DNA of 64,000 nucleotides. It comes from Candidimonas sp. SYP-B2681. Lineage in GTDB: Bacteria; Pseudomonadota; Gammaproteobacteria; Burkholderiales; Burkholderiaceae_B. The notes beneath the pieces were generated by a model that was not told the DNA's origin, did not search any database, and saw only the letters and a program-made list of their open reading frames with translations. Shown here in pieces: positions 34,893 to 43,138 of this stretch. How positions within the stretch are numbered: the first letter of the stretch is position 1; each line of letters starts with the position of its first letter. Location: NCBI RefSeq assembly GCF_003971065.1, contig NZ_RYDV01000009.1:119932-183931 (forward strand), given 5' to 3'. A program made the translations under genes and the position numbers.

Positions 34893-35711
34893 TCAGCGGC
34901 TTGTCTTAGTAAGAAAGCTAAGAAGGGCTTGATTGAACGCTTTTGGGTTCGCGAGGTTCATTCCGTGCGATGCCAAGGGTATCGAAACCCGTGATACATC
35001 GGTAAACGCACGTTCCAGAATATCGATGCGGCTGCCATAGCGCGCCGGACTATTGGCTCCGCCGACTAAAAGGATGGGGCATCTCAAATGGCTGGCTCGC
35101 TCAAGGTCGACTGGACGATTAATTTCCCGGACTTGTGAGAGCAAGGTGTATGCGTTGTCAGTGACCATAGCCTTGAACCATCCCACCATCTGGCGCCAGG
35201 TTCCCGCACCGTTCACCGTATCGATGAACTGCGACAATGCTTCTTCCACCTTGCCTTGCTCGAGCAACGTGGCGACGTTCATGTGGAAGGGGGAATTCGG
35301 CGGTTCATCGCCTATTCTGAAGCCGGGGTCCGCCAAGGTCAGGCTGCGCACGAGCTCTGGCGCCACACAAGCCAGCTCCAGCGCGATCTGTGCGCCACGC
35401 GAATGCCCCAGTAGGTGCAGGGGCTTGCCGTCGGCAAGTTGTTGGGCGAAGGCGATCATGTCGCACGTATGCTGAGCCACACTGAATGACGATTCCTCGC
35501 GGTCAAAGGCTTGCGGCCAGAAACCGCGCAAGCTGGGAGCGACGACATGCATGTGTTGGCTTAATGCAGGAATCTGCCAGCGCCAATAACGGTAGTCGCA
35601 CAAAGAGCCATGTATAAGCAGAAGAAGCTCGCCGCTGCCTGCCTGGGTGTAGTGAACCGACGAATCCGCAATCCGGGTCTGAAAGGGCGCAAGCGTGTGA
35701 GTAGACGGCAT
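34893..35711 (-). CDS. Alpha/beta hydrolase
   Basis: 272 residues. The oxyanion stretch LLLIHGSLCDYRYW and the nucleophile elbow HLLGHSRGAQIALELA (Ser in G-H-S-R-G) are clear. A His in PLASHGMNLANP and an Asp between them could complete the triad. It starts 3 bases after the ABC ATPase stop, so it is in the same transcript as the FecCD-type permease and ATPase. A hydrolase next to an iron-type importer may open an ester siderophore or act on another imported compound; this is an inference. Confidence 0.8.
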   Translation of the reverse strand: MPSTHTLAPFQTRIADSSVHYTQAGSGELLLLIHGSLCDYRYWRWQIPALSQHMHVVAPSLRGFWPQAFDREESSFSVAQHTCDMIAFAQQLADGKPLHLLGHSRGAQIALELACVAPELVRSLTLADPGFRIGDEPPNSPFHMNVATLLEQGKVEEALSQFIDTVNGAGTWRQMVGWFKAMVTDNAYTLLSQVREINRPVDLERASHLRCPILLVGGANSPARYGSRIDILERAFTDVSRVSIPLASHGMNLANPKAFNQALLSFLTKTSR

Positions 35712-35714
35712 GAG

Positions 35715-36512
35715 TTAGAGTTGAATAAGGTCATCGACAAGTACACTGGCCTGGCCCAGGCTGCAGTGCTCGACACGGGCCCGGATCAGGAAAGCCTGTG
35801 CCAAATGCTCGGGCGTGATGACTGACTGCGGGGCTCCGCTGGCCAGCAGCGTACCATTGTGCAAAAGCAGGGCCGCATTGGCATAGCGCAGCGCAATATT
35901 CAAGTCATGCAGAACAATAATAATCAGCAGCCCTCTGTCGCGTGCGAGTCCGTTCAGCATTTGCATGACATGGTGCTGGTAGTTCAGATCGAGCGATGCC
36001 AAGGGTTCATCAAGAAGCAGCACGCTGGGTTCATGTACCAAGGCTTGCGCCAGACCGACGAGTTGTTTTTGCCCGCCGGAAAGCTCGTCAAGGAAGCAGG
36101 CGCCTAAATGCTCGATGCCCAGGCTGCTCAGGATACCGGCAACCTTTTGCAGGGCCGTCGAGGTACGGATAGGTTTGCGGGCTTTCAACGCTACCAGAAC
36201 AGCCTCGGTAACGGTAAGGTGAACGAAGTCGGGCAGGTTTTGGGGCAGGTAGCGAATATTCTCGGCTCGGGCGCGCGCGGTAAGTTCGGTTAGATCAACC
36301 TCGTCGAGCATCAGGGACTCCGCACGCACCGGTACTAGTCCGGCAATGCTGCGCAGCAATGTCGATTTGCCGCTGCCATTGCGGCCTAGCAGGGCTACAA
36401 GTTGGCCGCCATGCAATGCTGGCAGGGTCGCCGCGCGCAGCACCTTATTAGTACCGAGCGTACAGCTGATACCTCGTACCGTCAAAGTGGTTCTGGGTAT
36501 TTCGGTCGCCAT
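35715..36512 (-). CDS. Iron/siderophore/cobalamin-type ABC transporter ATPase
   Basis: 265 residues. Walker A GRNGSGKST is at residues 43-51, followed by a Q-loop in NIRYLPQNLPD, the signature LSGGQKQLVGLAQAL and Walker B VLLLDEPLASLD. The layout is that of FecE/BtuD-type ATPases. It starts 3 bases after the permease stop. Neither a periplasmic binding protein nor a TonB receptor gene lies nearby, so the substrate (iron chelate, heme or corrinoid) cannot be chosen. Confidence 0.88.
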   Translation of the reverse strand: MATEIPRTTLTVRGISCTLGTNKVLRAATLPALHGGQLVALLGRNGSGKSTLLRSIAGLVPVRAESLMLDEVDLTELTARARAENIRYLPQNLPDFVHLTVTEAVLVALKARKPIRTSTALQKVAGILSSLGIEHLGACFLDELSGGQKQLVGLAQALVHEPSVLLLDEPLASLDLNYQHHVMQMLNGLARDRGLLIIIVLHDLNIALRYANAALLLHNGTLLASGAPQSVITPEHLAQAFLIRARVEHCSLGQASVLVDDLIQL

Positions 36513-36515
36513 GAA

Positions 36516-37562
36516 TTATTGTACGGTTCGTCGCATCAATGTGATGATGAAAAAGGGTACGCCCACTAGCGTAGTCACGATACCCACTGGGATAACCGTG
36601 TGCGTGCTAAGCAGTTTGGCTGCAACCGATGCAGCGATCAATATCGCGGCGCCAATACAGGCGCTGGCGGGCAAATACCACCGGTGATCTTCACCCCAAA
36701 GCTTTCTGGCAATATGAGGCGCAACAAGGCCGATAAAGCCGATCACCCCCACCAATGAAACTGCCAGCGCAGCCAGAATGCTGACTCGAAGCAGCGCGCC
36801 TCGCCGCACATGGTGCGGATCGACCCCAAAACTGGCCGCACGATCGTCGCCGAATCGCAGCGCGGTAAGCTGCCACGCGTTGCGCAAGGCAAAGGGAAAG
36901 ACCACGAGTAGCGCCACGCCCATCAGGCCCAACTTTGTCCAGTCGCTGCGTTCCAGACTTCCCATCATCCAGAACACCAGGTCTTGCAATGCCGTTGAAC
37001 TGGCAGTCAGCTGAACCAGCGACAGCAAGGCGTTGAACGTAAATACCAGGGCGATGCCGAAAAGTACGATGCCCGCGGTGCCTATCCGGGCTCGGCGTGC
37101 GACGGCATCGAGCATGTACACACAAAGCAGAGCGAGGATAAACGCATTGATCACCAGCACGTATTGCATCGGGACCATGGGAAGGTGCCAGTCAAATACA
37201 AGTGTAAGGGCGGCTCCCAGTGCTGCCGCGGATGATACGCCAAGGGTAAAAGGGCTGGCGAGCGGGTTGTTAAGCACGGTTTGCATTTCAGCTCCGGCTA
37301 ACCCCAGTGCGGCGCCCACCATAATCGCCATCAAGGCTTGAGGCAAGCGGATCTGCCAGACAATGACGTCAAGCGTTGGATCAGCCGGCGAAGACCCCGA
37401 TAGGGTGCGCCATAAGGCGGCCCAACCCACTTCCGCGGGTCCCAGCACCAGGTCGATACAGACCAGCGCCAGGATGGCAGCCAGCAATATGGCCAGGAAA
37501 AGCTTTCTTTGGCGCCACGTGCGTTCGTAGGCAAGCGTGCTGGCCAGCGCACGTGTCGGCAT
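36516..37562 (-). CDS. FecCD-family ABC transporter permease
   Basis: 348 residues from ATG 37562 (a GTG lies one codon earlier). About nine membrane helices. Hallmarks of the family: RLPQALMAIMVGAALGLAGA, MQTVLNNPLASPFTLGVSSA, and GFIGLVAPHIARKLWG. The ATG overlaps the stop codon of cpoB (TGATG), so its translation is probably coupled to cpoB. It carries iron-chelate, heme or cobalamin-type substrates across the inner membrane with the ATPase encoded next. Confidence 0.88.
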   Translation of the reverse strand: MPTRALASTLAYERTWRQRKLFLAILLAAILALVCIDLVLGPAEVGWAALWRTLSGSSPADPTLDVIVWQIRLPQALMAIMVGAALGLAGAEMQTVLNNPLASPFTLGVSSAAALGAALTLVFDWHLPMVPMQYVLVINAFILALLCVYMLDAVARRARIGTAGIVLFGIALVFTFNALLSLVQLTASSTALQDLVFWMMGSLERSDWTKLGLMGVALLVVFPFALRNAWQLTALRFGDDRAASFGVDPHHVRRGALLRVSILAALAVSLVGVIGFIGLVAPHIARKLWGEDHRWYLPASACIGAAILIAASVAAKLLSTHTVIPVGIVTTLVGVPFFIITLMRRTVQ

Positions 37563-38254
37563 CACTGCAGCAGCTTAAGGCGGCTTTTGGCCGTCTCGGC
37601 GGCATTTGCCTGAGGATAATCTTTAACGATTTTTTGCAGGCTAGTCTTTGCGCCGGCCATATCGTTGAGTTCGATCTGGCTGGCCGCGATGACAAGCAGT
37701 GCATCGGGTGCCCGCGGGTCGTCTGGGCTTGCCTTGATCAGGCCTTGGAGTCCTTGTATGGATCCCTTGAAGTCTTTACTGGCGTACATGCTGCTACCGC
37801 GGTAGAACCGTGCTTCGGGAGTCAGTGCGCTGTTCGGATACGTTTGGATGAAAGTGGCGAGGCTACCGGCCGCTTCTTTATATTTCCCGCCGCGGAATAG
37901 TTCCATGGCTGCCTCATAAGCGGCTTGTTCCTGGGGATCAGCCACTTTGGTGTCAGTGGTACTGCCTGATTTATCCTGGTTCGCACGTCTTTGGAGTTCC
38001 GCTTTCATGTTGAGCTGTTCCATCTGCCCGCGCATGCTTGCCATCTCATGCTGTATGGTCTCAAGCTGGTCTGCTAGCTGAAGCCGCGCCTGGCGATTTT
38101 GTTCGGTCAGCTGCTTGATTTGTTCGCGCAACTCTAGGATCGCGCGACGCGCTTCGTCATCGGAAAAGGCTTGTGCGGGGGCCGCAAACAGGGCAGACAG
38201 CGAGAGTGTCGTGGCCAGTACGGCGGCGCGCAAAGGCATGGAGTAAACGCTCAT
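37562..38254 (-). CDS. cpoB: Tol-Pal associated periplasmic protein CpoB/YbgF
   Basis: 230 residues. A Sec signal ends near SALFAAPAQAFS. A coiled coil follows (LELREQIKQLTEQNRQARLQ), then a C-terminal set of TPR-like repeats (AAYEAAMELFRGGKYKEAAG, ARFYRGSSMYASKDFKGS, LVIAASQIELNDMAGAKTSL). It binds TolA and coordinates peptidoglycan synthesis with outer-membrane constriction. A strong terminator-like hairpin separates it from pal upstream. Its stop overlaps the start of the ABC permease gene. Confidence 0.92.
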   Translation of the reverse strand: MSVYSMPLRAAVLATTLSLSALFAAPAQAFSDDEARRAILELREQIKQLTEQNRQARLQLADQLETIQHEMASMRGQMEQLNMKAELQRRANQDKSGSTTDTKVADPQEQAAYEAAMELFRGGKYKEAAGSLATFIQTYPNSALTPEARFYRGSSMYASKDFKGSIQGLQGLIKASPDDPRAPDALLVIAASQIELNDMAGAKTSLQKIVKDYPQANAAETAKSRLKLLQ

Positions 38255-38270
38255 TTCAGGCTCCGTTGAA

Positions 38271-38307
38271 ATAAAAAAACGCCGCGGCGGGATGCCGCCA
38301 CGGCGTT
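38271..38307 (-). terminator. Intrinsic terminator-like hairpin between pal and cpoB
   Basis: On the minus strand, AACGCCG and GGCGG pair with CCGCC and CGGCGTT (one mismatch, 4-base loop), followed directly by seven T residues (complement of 38273-38279). It lies after pal and before cpoB, so full operon read-through should be reduced here. Confidence 0.75.
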
Positions 38308-38327
38308 ACAGTCTGAGTGATCAGATA

Positions 38328-38828
38328 TTATTGTTGATAAACAATATCCGCACGACGGTTTTCAGCGTAGTCGGCTTCGGTATTACCCATGGCTTTGGGT
38401 TTTTCCTTGCCGAAGCTGATCGCTTCGATTTGGTTGCTGTTGACGCCTAGCAGGGTCATCATACGCGCAACTGCGTCGGAGCGGCGCTGGCCAAGAGCCA
38501 GATTGTATTCAGAGCCACCACGTGCATCGGCGTTGCCTTCGATGCGGATCTTCTGCTGGCCGTGGCCAGTAAGATATGTGGAGTGCATTTCGACCAAGCT
38601 ACGGTATTGGTCAGGGACTGTGAAGCTGTTGAAATCGAAATAGACCGAACGCTGTTGAGCGAGTGGGCTTTGCGGGTTAAACGGGTCCATGATTTGCCCC
38701 GAGCTGGCCGAACCTGCGCCACTACCACCAGTTCCGGCGCCGGACTGGTCGAGTGGTACAGAGCTACATGCTGCCAACGTGGCAACAAGAGCGGCTATTG
38801 TGAGGCGTCTTGCGATGCGCGAGCTCAT
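38328..38828 (-). CDS. pal: Peptidoglycan-associated lipoprotein
   Basis: 166 residues. Lipoprotein signal with lipobox LAAC (VATLAACSSV) near residue 20. The C-terminal OmpA-like domain has YFDFNSFTVPDQYRSLVEMH and the peptidoglycan-binding stretch GNADARGGSEYNLALGQRR. It holds the outer membrane to peptidoglycan and binds TolB. It lies 34 bases after tolB and is followed by a terminator-like stem. Confidence 0.97.
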   Translation of the reverse strand: MSSRIARRLTIAALVATLAACSSVPLDQSGAGTGGSGAGSASSGQIMDPFNPQSPLAQQRSVYFDFNSFTVPDQYRSLVEMHSTYLTGHGQQKIRIEGNADARGGSEYNLALGQRRSDAVARMMTLLGVNSNQIEAISFGKEKPKAMGNTEADYAENRRADIVYQQ

Positions 38829-38862
38829 TTAAGTTCCTTTGAAAAAAGAGTCACACTGAAAA

Positions 38863-40173
38863 TTAATTAGTAAATGGTCCCCAGGTAGGTTCGCGTACTT
38901 TGCCGTTAAGCGCTGACAGTGTTTGGCGGACGCGGCCGTCAACAGAAGTAACAGCCAAAACGCTACGACCACCTTGTACGGAACTATATAGGATTTGCAT
39001 TCCATTCGGTGCAAAACTTGGTGACTCATCATCGGGACCGGCGGTTAATAATTGCTCAGATCCGGACCCCATGTTTTGTATTGCAATACGGAATGCACCA
39101 TCTCTTCGTGTAACGTACACCAGGTTATTTGCGTCTGGCGACATGGCCGGTGAGATATTGTAACTACCATTGAAGGTGACTCGCTGCGCATCACCGCCCG
39201 AAACAGGCACCTTGTAAATGTGCGGGCTACCGCCCCGATCGCTTGTAAATACCAGCGATGAACCGTCTGGAGTGTAGTGAGGTTCGGTGTCGATCAAGGG
39301 CGAACGCATGATACGGCGCAGGCCGGATCCATCGGCGTTAATGGTATATATCTGCGAGATACTGTCACGTGACAGCACGACAGCTAATTGCTGGCCGTTG
39401 GGCGACCATGCCGGCGCGCTGTTGTTGCCCTTGAAATTGGCAATGGGGACGCGCTGGCCACTTGCCAGGGTCTGAACATAGACGACTGGCTTGTTGGCTT
39501 CGAAACTGACATAGGCCAAACGCTTACCGTCAGGAGACCATGCGGGTGAAATAATCGATTGTTTCGACCGCAACATTACCTGGGGATTCTGGCCGTCGGC
39601 ATCTGCAATTTGTAACTCATAGTTGTTGCCTGTTTGCAACACATAGGCGATGCGGGTCGAGAATACGCCGCGCACCCCGGTGATTTTTTCGTAAATACGA
39701 TCGGCTATTTGGTGGGATACGCGTCGTAGCTCTTTTTCGGTGCCGGTGAATGCCACCCCGTCTAACTGAGTCTTTCGCACCGAATCAACCAGACGATAGC
39801 TGACGCTGTATTGCCCCCCGGAATGTGTGACGGAACCGTACGCGAGGTAGTCCGCTCCCTTGTTTCGCCATTCGTCGTAGGCGATCGAGCTTTCAGTGCT
39901 CAGATTTGCACCGGCGGCATTGATCAACTGGAATTGTCCGGAACGGGTCAGGTCGGCGCGGATAACTTCCGCAATGGCCTGTCCCTTGGCGTCACCGGTG
40001 AAGTCGGCAGTAGCGATCGGGTACTGGGTGGCGCCTACACCCGAAATATCGACACGCAATTGAGCATCGGCCGGCCGGGCAGCGACAAGGCTGACGGCCA
40101 GCACAATCGTTCCGAAAGCCCATACGCGTAATGTGGTCGGTACGGTGGTTATGGCTGGAGTGACGGCTGTCAT
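38863..40173 (-). CDS. tolB: Tol-Pal system protein TolB
   Basis: 436 residues. Sec signal ending AARPADAQL. The N-terminal alpha/beta domain has LRVDISGVGATQYPIATADF and a TolA-binding start. The C-terminal six-bladed propeller shows repeated PAWSPDGKRLAYVS, PAWSPNGQQLAVVLS, PHYTPDGSSLVFTSDRGG, PAMSPDANNLVYVTRRDG and PSFAPNGMQILYSS. It links Pal to TolA in the periplasm. It is 15 bases after tolA. Confidence 0.97.
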   Translation of the reverse strand: MTAVTPAITTVPTTLRVWAFGTIVLAVSLVAARPADAQLRVDISGVGATQYPIATADFTGDAKGQAIAEVIRADLTRSGQFQLINAAGANLSTESSIAYDEWRNKGADYLAYGSVTHSGGQYSVSYRLVDSVRKTQLDGVAFTGTEKELRRVSHQIADRIYEKITGVRGVFSTRIAYVLQTGNNYELQIADADGQNPQVMLRSKQSIISPAWSPDGKRLAYVSFEANKPVVYVQTLASGQRVPIANFKGNNSAPAWSPNGQQLAVVLSRDSISQIYTINADGSGLRRIMRSPLIDTEPHYTPDGSSLVFTSDRGGSPHIYKVPVSGGDAQRVTFNGSYNISPAMSPDANNLVYVTRRDGAFRIAIQNMGSGSEQLLTAGPDDESPSFAPNGMQILYSSVQGGRSVLAVTSVDGRVRQTLSALNGKVREPTWGPFTN

Positions 40174-40188
40174 ATCTGTGATCTCCTG

Positions 40189-41445
40189 TTAGTCGTACAT
40201 TCGGTAATCACCGTCAATATAGGACGGGTATTTGCCGCTAGGCGGTTTAGGGAATGGGGAGCAGGCTTCGATCCCTTTTTTCACGGCTTCATCAAAGCGG
40301 GAATCGCCTGAAGAGCCTTTCACAAGGACTTTCTCAACGGTACCATCAGAACTGAGATTAGCTCTGTATTGTACTGTCGGGTTAGCGCGACCCTGGCGTG
40401 GGGGCACATTGAAAATTACGCGTGGCCGTATGCAGGCACGCACCTTCGAGGCGTAGCCGTTATCATTGCCTCCGCCGCCTGCCTGATTGCGATCGGCGCT
40501 GCCGCCGGGCAGACCTGCTGCACCCAGCGCATCCCCACGCATGGCGGCGCGTATGGCGTCCCTTTTGGCTTCTGCGGCTTTTTCCGCAGCGGCTTTCTTG
40601 GCGGCGTCCTCTTTAGCTTTTTTCTCGGCAGCTGCTTTCTTTTCCGCAGCTGCTTTTTCGGCACTGGCTTTTTCAGCCGCTTCTTTTGCCTTCTGCTCGG
40701 CAGCGGCAGCAGCCTTTTCGGCGGCTGCTTTTTCGGCGGCCGCCTTTTGGGCTACTGCCTTGCGCTGGGCTTCTTCCTGGGCTTTCTGTTCGGCGGCAGC
40801 TTTTTCGGCAGCCCGTTCTTTGGCCTTCTGTTCAGCCGCGGCCTCGGCTTTCTTAGCCGCTTCTTCCTTAGCCTTCAAGTCAGCCGCAGCCTTTTCGTCA
40901 GCCCTCTTTTTTTCCTCGGCCTTCTTCGCTTCGGCCGCCTTTTCTGCGGCCGCTTTTTCGGCCGCCGCCTTCTGAGCTGCTTCCTGCGCGGCCTTCTCAG
41001 CCTGCTCTTTTTGCTCGCGTTCTTTACGAGCCTTTTCGATTGCGATGTCGGGATCTATTTCGGGTTGAGGTTCGGCCACCGGAGGCGCCTGAGGGGCGGG
41101 TGGCGGCGGTGGGGGAGGCGGGGGTTCAGGCGCAGGCGGTGGCTCGGGCGCCGGGGTCGGCTCGGGCTCAGGTTGCGGCTCAGGCTCAGGTTCGGGTGGC
41201 GTTTCCTGGGGCTCGTCGGCCGTTTCGGGTTCAGCTTCGGGCTCGGCAGCGGTCGGCGTCGTGCCATCGGTCCAAAGCTCTACCTGCACTGGATTGGGTT
41301 GGCTGGGAGCGGCAATGAACCCGATCACCATGAACAGGAATAACAGGACATGTATGGCAACGGCATAGGTTAACCCTCGCCGCTCGTCCTGCTGCTCTGG
41401 GGTGCGTTCTGCTGCGTTGCTAATGTGGTGTTTTTTTTGCTTCAT
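40189..41445 (-). CDS. tolA: Tol-Pal system protein TolA
   Basis: 418 residues. The start at ATG 41445 is preferred to a TTG four codons earlier; neither has a strong ribosome site. One membrane helix (YAVAIHVLLFLFMVIGFIA) is followed by a Pro/Glu-rich segment (PEPEPEPQPEPEPTPAPEP), then a long Ala/Lys/Glu-rich helix of about 170 residues, and a C-terminal domain with CIRPRVIFNVPPRQG and YRANLSSDGTVEKVLVKGS. It spans the periplasm and passes TolQR energy to Pal/TolB. A strong hairpin precedes its start. Confidence 0.95.
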   Translation of the reverse strand: MKQKKHHISNAAERTPEQQDERRGLTYAVAIHVLLFLFMVIGFIAAPSQPNPVQVELWTDGTTPTAAEPEAEPETADEPQETPPEPEPEPQPEPEPTPAPEPPPAPEPPPPPPPPPAPQAPPVAEPQPEIDPDIAIEKARKEREQKEQAEKAAQEAAQKAAAEKAAAEKAAEAKKAEEKKRADEKAAADLKAKEEAAKKAEAAAEQKAKERAAEKAAAEQKAQEEAQRKAVAQKAAAEKAAAEKAAAAAEQKAKEAAEKASAEKAAAEKKAAAEKKAKEDAAKKAAAEKAAEAKRDAIRAAMRGDALGAAGLPGGSADRNQAGGGGNDNGYASKVRACIRPRVIFNVPPRQGRANPTVQYRANLSSDGTVEKVLVKGSSGDSRFDEAVKKGIEACSPFPKPPSGKYPSYIDGDYRMYD

Positions 41446-41461
41446 CAAGTTGCGCAAGGTT

Positions 41462-41494
41462 GGCCATCACCCCGCCACGAGGCGGGGTGATGCC
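41462..41494. other. Strong hairpin between tolR and tolA
   Basis: ATCACCCCGCC (41467-41476 region) pairs exactly with GGCGGGGTGAT across the 4-base loop ACGA. Counting flanking GGC/GCC with one bulge gives about 14 base pairs. On the plus strand a run of seven T follows (41497-41503), so it has the form of an intrinsic terminator for antisense transcripts. On the minus (tol operon) strand no T-run follows, so there it would be an mRNA stem between tolR and tolA. Confidence 0.75.
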
Positions 41495-41937
41495 TATTTT
41501 TTTAACGGTTCCGTGCTGGACTTTTGATCCACCAGCAATCCAAGCCGGGTGACGCCATTGCTGCGCAATTGGTCCATAACCCTCATGACCTGGTCATAAG
41601 GAACTCGTCCATCGGCGGCAATGACAACCGGGGTGTCGGCGGAAATACGGGATTTGACCTCGGAGACCAGGTTTTCGCTGTTGATCTTCTGGAAACCGTT
41701 GCCAGCATCGCGTACGCGCAATGAAATGGCTCCGTCTTCGGCGATTTCGACTTCTACGGGCTTGGCTGTGACTTCAGAAGCGCTTCCGACGGAAGGAAGT
41801 TCGATCAAGCCCGGTGTGATCATCGGTGCGGTCACCATAAAGATGACCAGCAGCACTAGCATGACGTCGATGTACGGCACGACGTTGATTTCATTCTTCA
41901 GGCGACGGGTGCGGCTGCTACCGCGAGCAGAAGGCAT
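41494..41937 (-). CDS. tolR: Tol-Pal system protein TolR
   Basis: 147 residues. One N-terminal membrane helix with the key Asp: NVVPYIDVMLVLLVIFMVTA. The periplasmic part has ITPGLIELPSVGSASEV and ends PVVIAADGRVPYDQVMRVMD. ExbD/TolR family; uses the proton gradient with TolQ to drive TolA. Its ATG overlaps the tolQ stop by one base (TAATG). Confidence 0.96.
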   Translation of the reverse strand: MPSARGSSRTRRLKNEINVVPYIDVMLVLLVIFMVTAPMITPGLIELPSVGSASEVTAKPVEVEIAEDGAISLRVRDAGNGFQKINSENLVSEVKSRISADTPVVIAADGRVPYDQVMRVMDQLRSNGVTRLGLLVDQKSSTEPLKK

Positions 41938-42614
41938 TAGCGGACCTGCCGTTGCAAGATGTTCAGAAATTCGTCGATGAAGCTATCGAAGCGTATCGAT
42001 AGGCGATCGATTTCGTTGGTGTAGCGGTTGTAGGCCACTACGGCTGGTATCGCAGCAAACAAACCGATGGCTGTGGCAATCAGGGCCTCGGCGATACCTG
42101 GCGCAACGGCGGAAAGTGTGGCCTGCTGCATTGACGATAAACCAATGAAAGCATGCATGATGCCCCATACCGTGCCCAGTAGACCGATATAGGGACTGAC
42201 TGAACCGGCCGACGCCAAAAAGTTCAAGTGCGATTCCAGACTGTCCATTTCCCGCTGATAAGTGGCACGCATGGCGCGGCGTGGGCCGTCGAGCATTGCG
42301 TCGCCACCACCGCCACTGTTGCGCCGGGCCTTTACGAATTCGGTCATGCCGGCGTCGAAAATACGAGCCAGTGCGCCATGTTCGGCGCGTCGTGTCGCGA
42401 CGGCCTGCTGCAGGACAGAAAGGTCTCCGCCTGCCCAGAAGTCGTCTTCGAATCGACGGGTTTGTTCATTGGCACGCTTGAGCGCAGCGCGTTTGCTGAA
42501 GATATAAGTCCACGACAAAACTGAAATGCCTAGCAGCACAAGCATGACCACTTGTACGGGAATGCTGGCATCGATGAGTAAGGTGATCAGCGACAGGTCG
42601 CTAGAGGCTTGCAT
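41937..42614 (-). CDS. tolQ: Tol-Pal system protein TolQ
   Basis: 225 residues with three membrane helices: VQVVMLVLLGISVLSWTYIF, GSVSPYIGLLGTVWGIMHAF and IAEALIATAIGLFAAIPAVV. Proton-channel subunit of the MotA/TolQ/ExbB family. It starts 2 bases after the ybgC stop, and its own stop overlaps tolR. Confidence 0.97.
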   Translation of the reverse strand: MQASSDLSLITLLIDASIPVQVVMLVLLGISVLSWTYIFSKRAALKRANEQTRRFEDDFWAGGDLSVLQQAVATRRAEHGALARIFDAGMTEFVKARRNSGGGGDAMLDGPRRAMRATYQREMDSLESHLNFLASAGSVSPYIGLLGTVWGIMHAFIGLSSMQQATLSAVAPGIAEALIATAIGLFAAIPAVVAYNRYTNEIDRLSIRFDSFIDEFLNILQRQVR

Positions 42615-42616
42615 GG

Positions 42617-43042
42617 TTAGTTCTGAGCCTTTTCCAGTAGGGTTCTAAGTTCGTGAGTAAGCGCGGCGGGACGATAGGTACGTGCGTCAACGCATGCGAC
42701 TTGAATACCGCTTTGACACAACAGCTCATTACCGCGCAGGGCCGATTGGTCGAAAGTGATCGACGCATGGCCAAGCCGGGTAATCCTGCTGTGGATCGAA
42801 AGCAAGTCGTCGAGCCTTGCTGGTATACGGTATTGTATTTCAACCTTCTTGATAACGAATAGCCGATGTTCTTTGGCGGCAAGTTCTGATTGGTTTACAC
42901 CTAGTCGTCGTAGCCATTCTGTTCGGCCCCGCTCAAAAAACTTCAAGTAGTTGGCATAGTACATAACGCCGCCGGCGTCAGTGTCCTCGTAATATACGCG
43001 AATATCAAGGGTGGATAATGGTGTGGGTGTTTCAATCGCCAT
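42617..43042 (-). CDS. ybgC: Tol-Pal associated acyl-CoA thioesterase
   Basis: 141 residues from ATG 43042; in-frame GTG/ATG codons at 43072 and 43066 are alternatives and no start has a decisive ribosome site. Hotdog 4HBT domain with the signature VYYEDTDAGGVMYYANYLKFFERGRTEW, quoted in part: YYEDTDAGGVMYYANYLKF, which carries the catalytic Asp. It hydrolyses short acyl-CoA and is the usual first gene of tol-pal operons. Confidence 0.93.
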   Translation of the reverse strand: MAIETPTPLSTLDIRVYYEDTDAGGVMYYANYLKFFERGRTEWLRRLGVNQSELAAKEHRLFVIKKVEIQYRIPARLDDLLSIHSRITRLGHASITFDQSALRGNELLCQSGIQVACVDARTYRPAALTHELRTLLEKAQN

Positions 43043-43138
43043 GTCTTTCGTTAAGTGGTGTGACATTCCCACCAGCGCGGCGGCATGGGGGGAATGATGG
43101 CCGCACGATACCTGGAAGCAGCCGGCAGCGTCACTGCC

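Noticed and set aside
40487..41050. Tandem short repeats that could suggest a CRISPR or minisatellite
   Set aside because: They are the Ala/Lys/Glu codon repeats of TolA, not spaced direct repeats.
40369..41343. A 324-residue frame on the plus strand, rich in Gly, Phe and Leu, inside tolA
   Set aside because: It is the complement of the low-complexity Ala/Lys/Glu coding region of tolA. No ribosome site or homology was seen, and tolA is certain.
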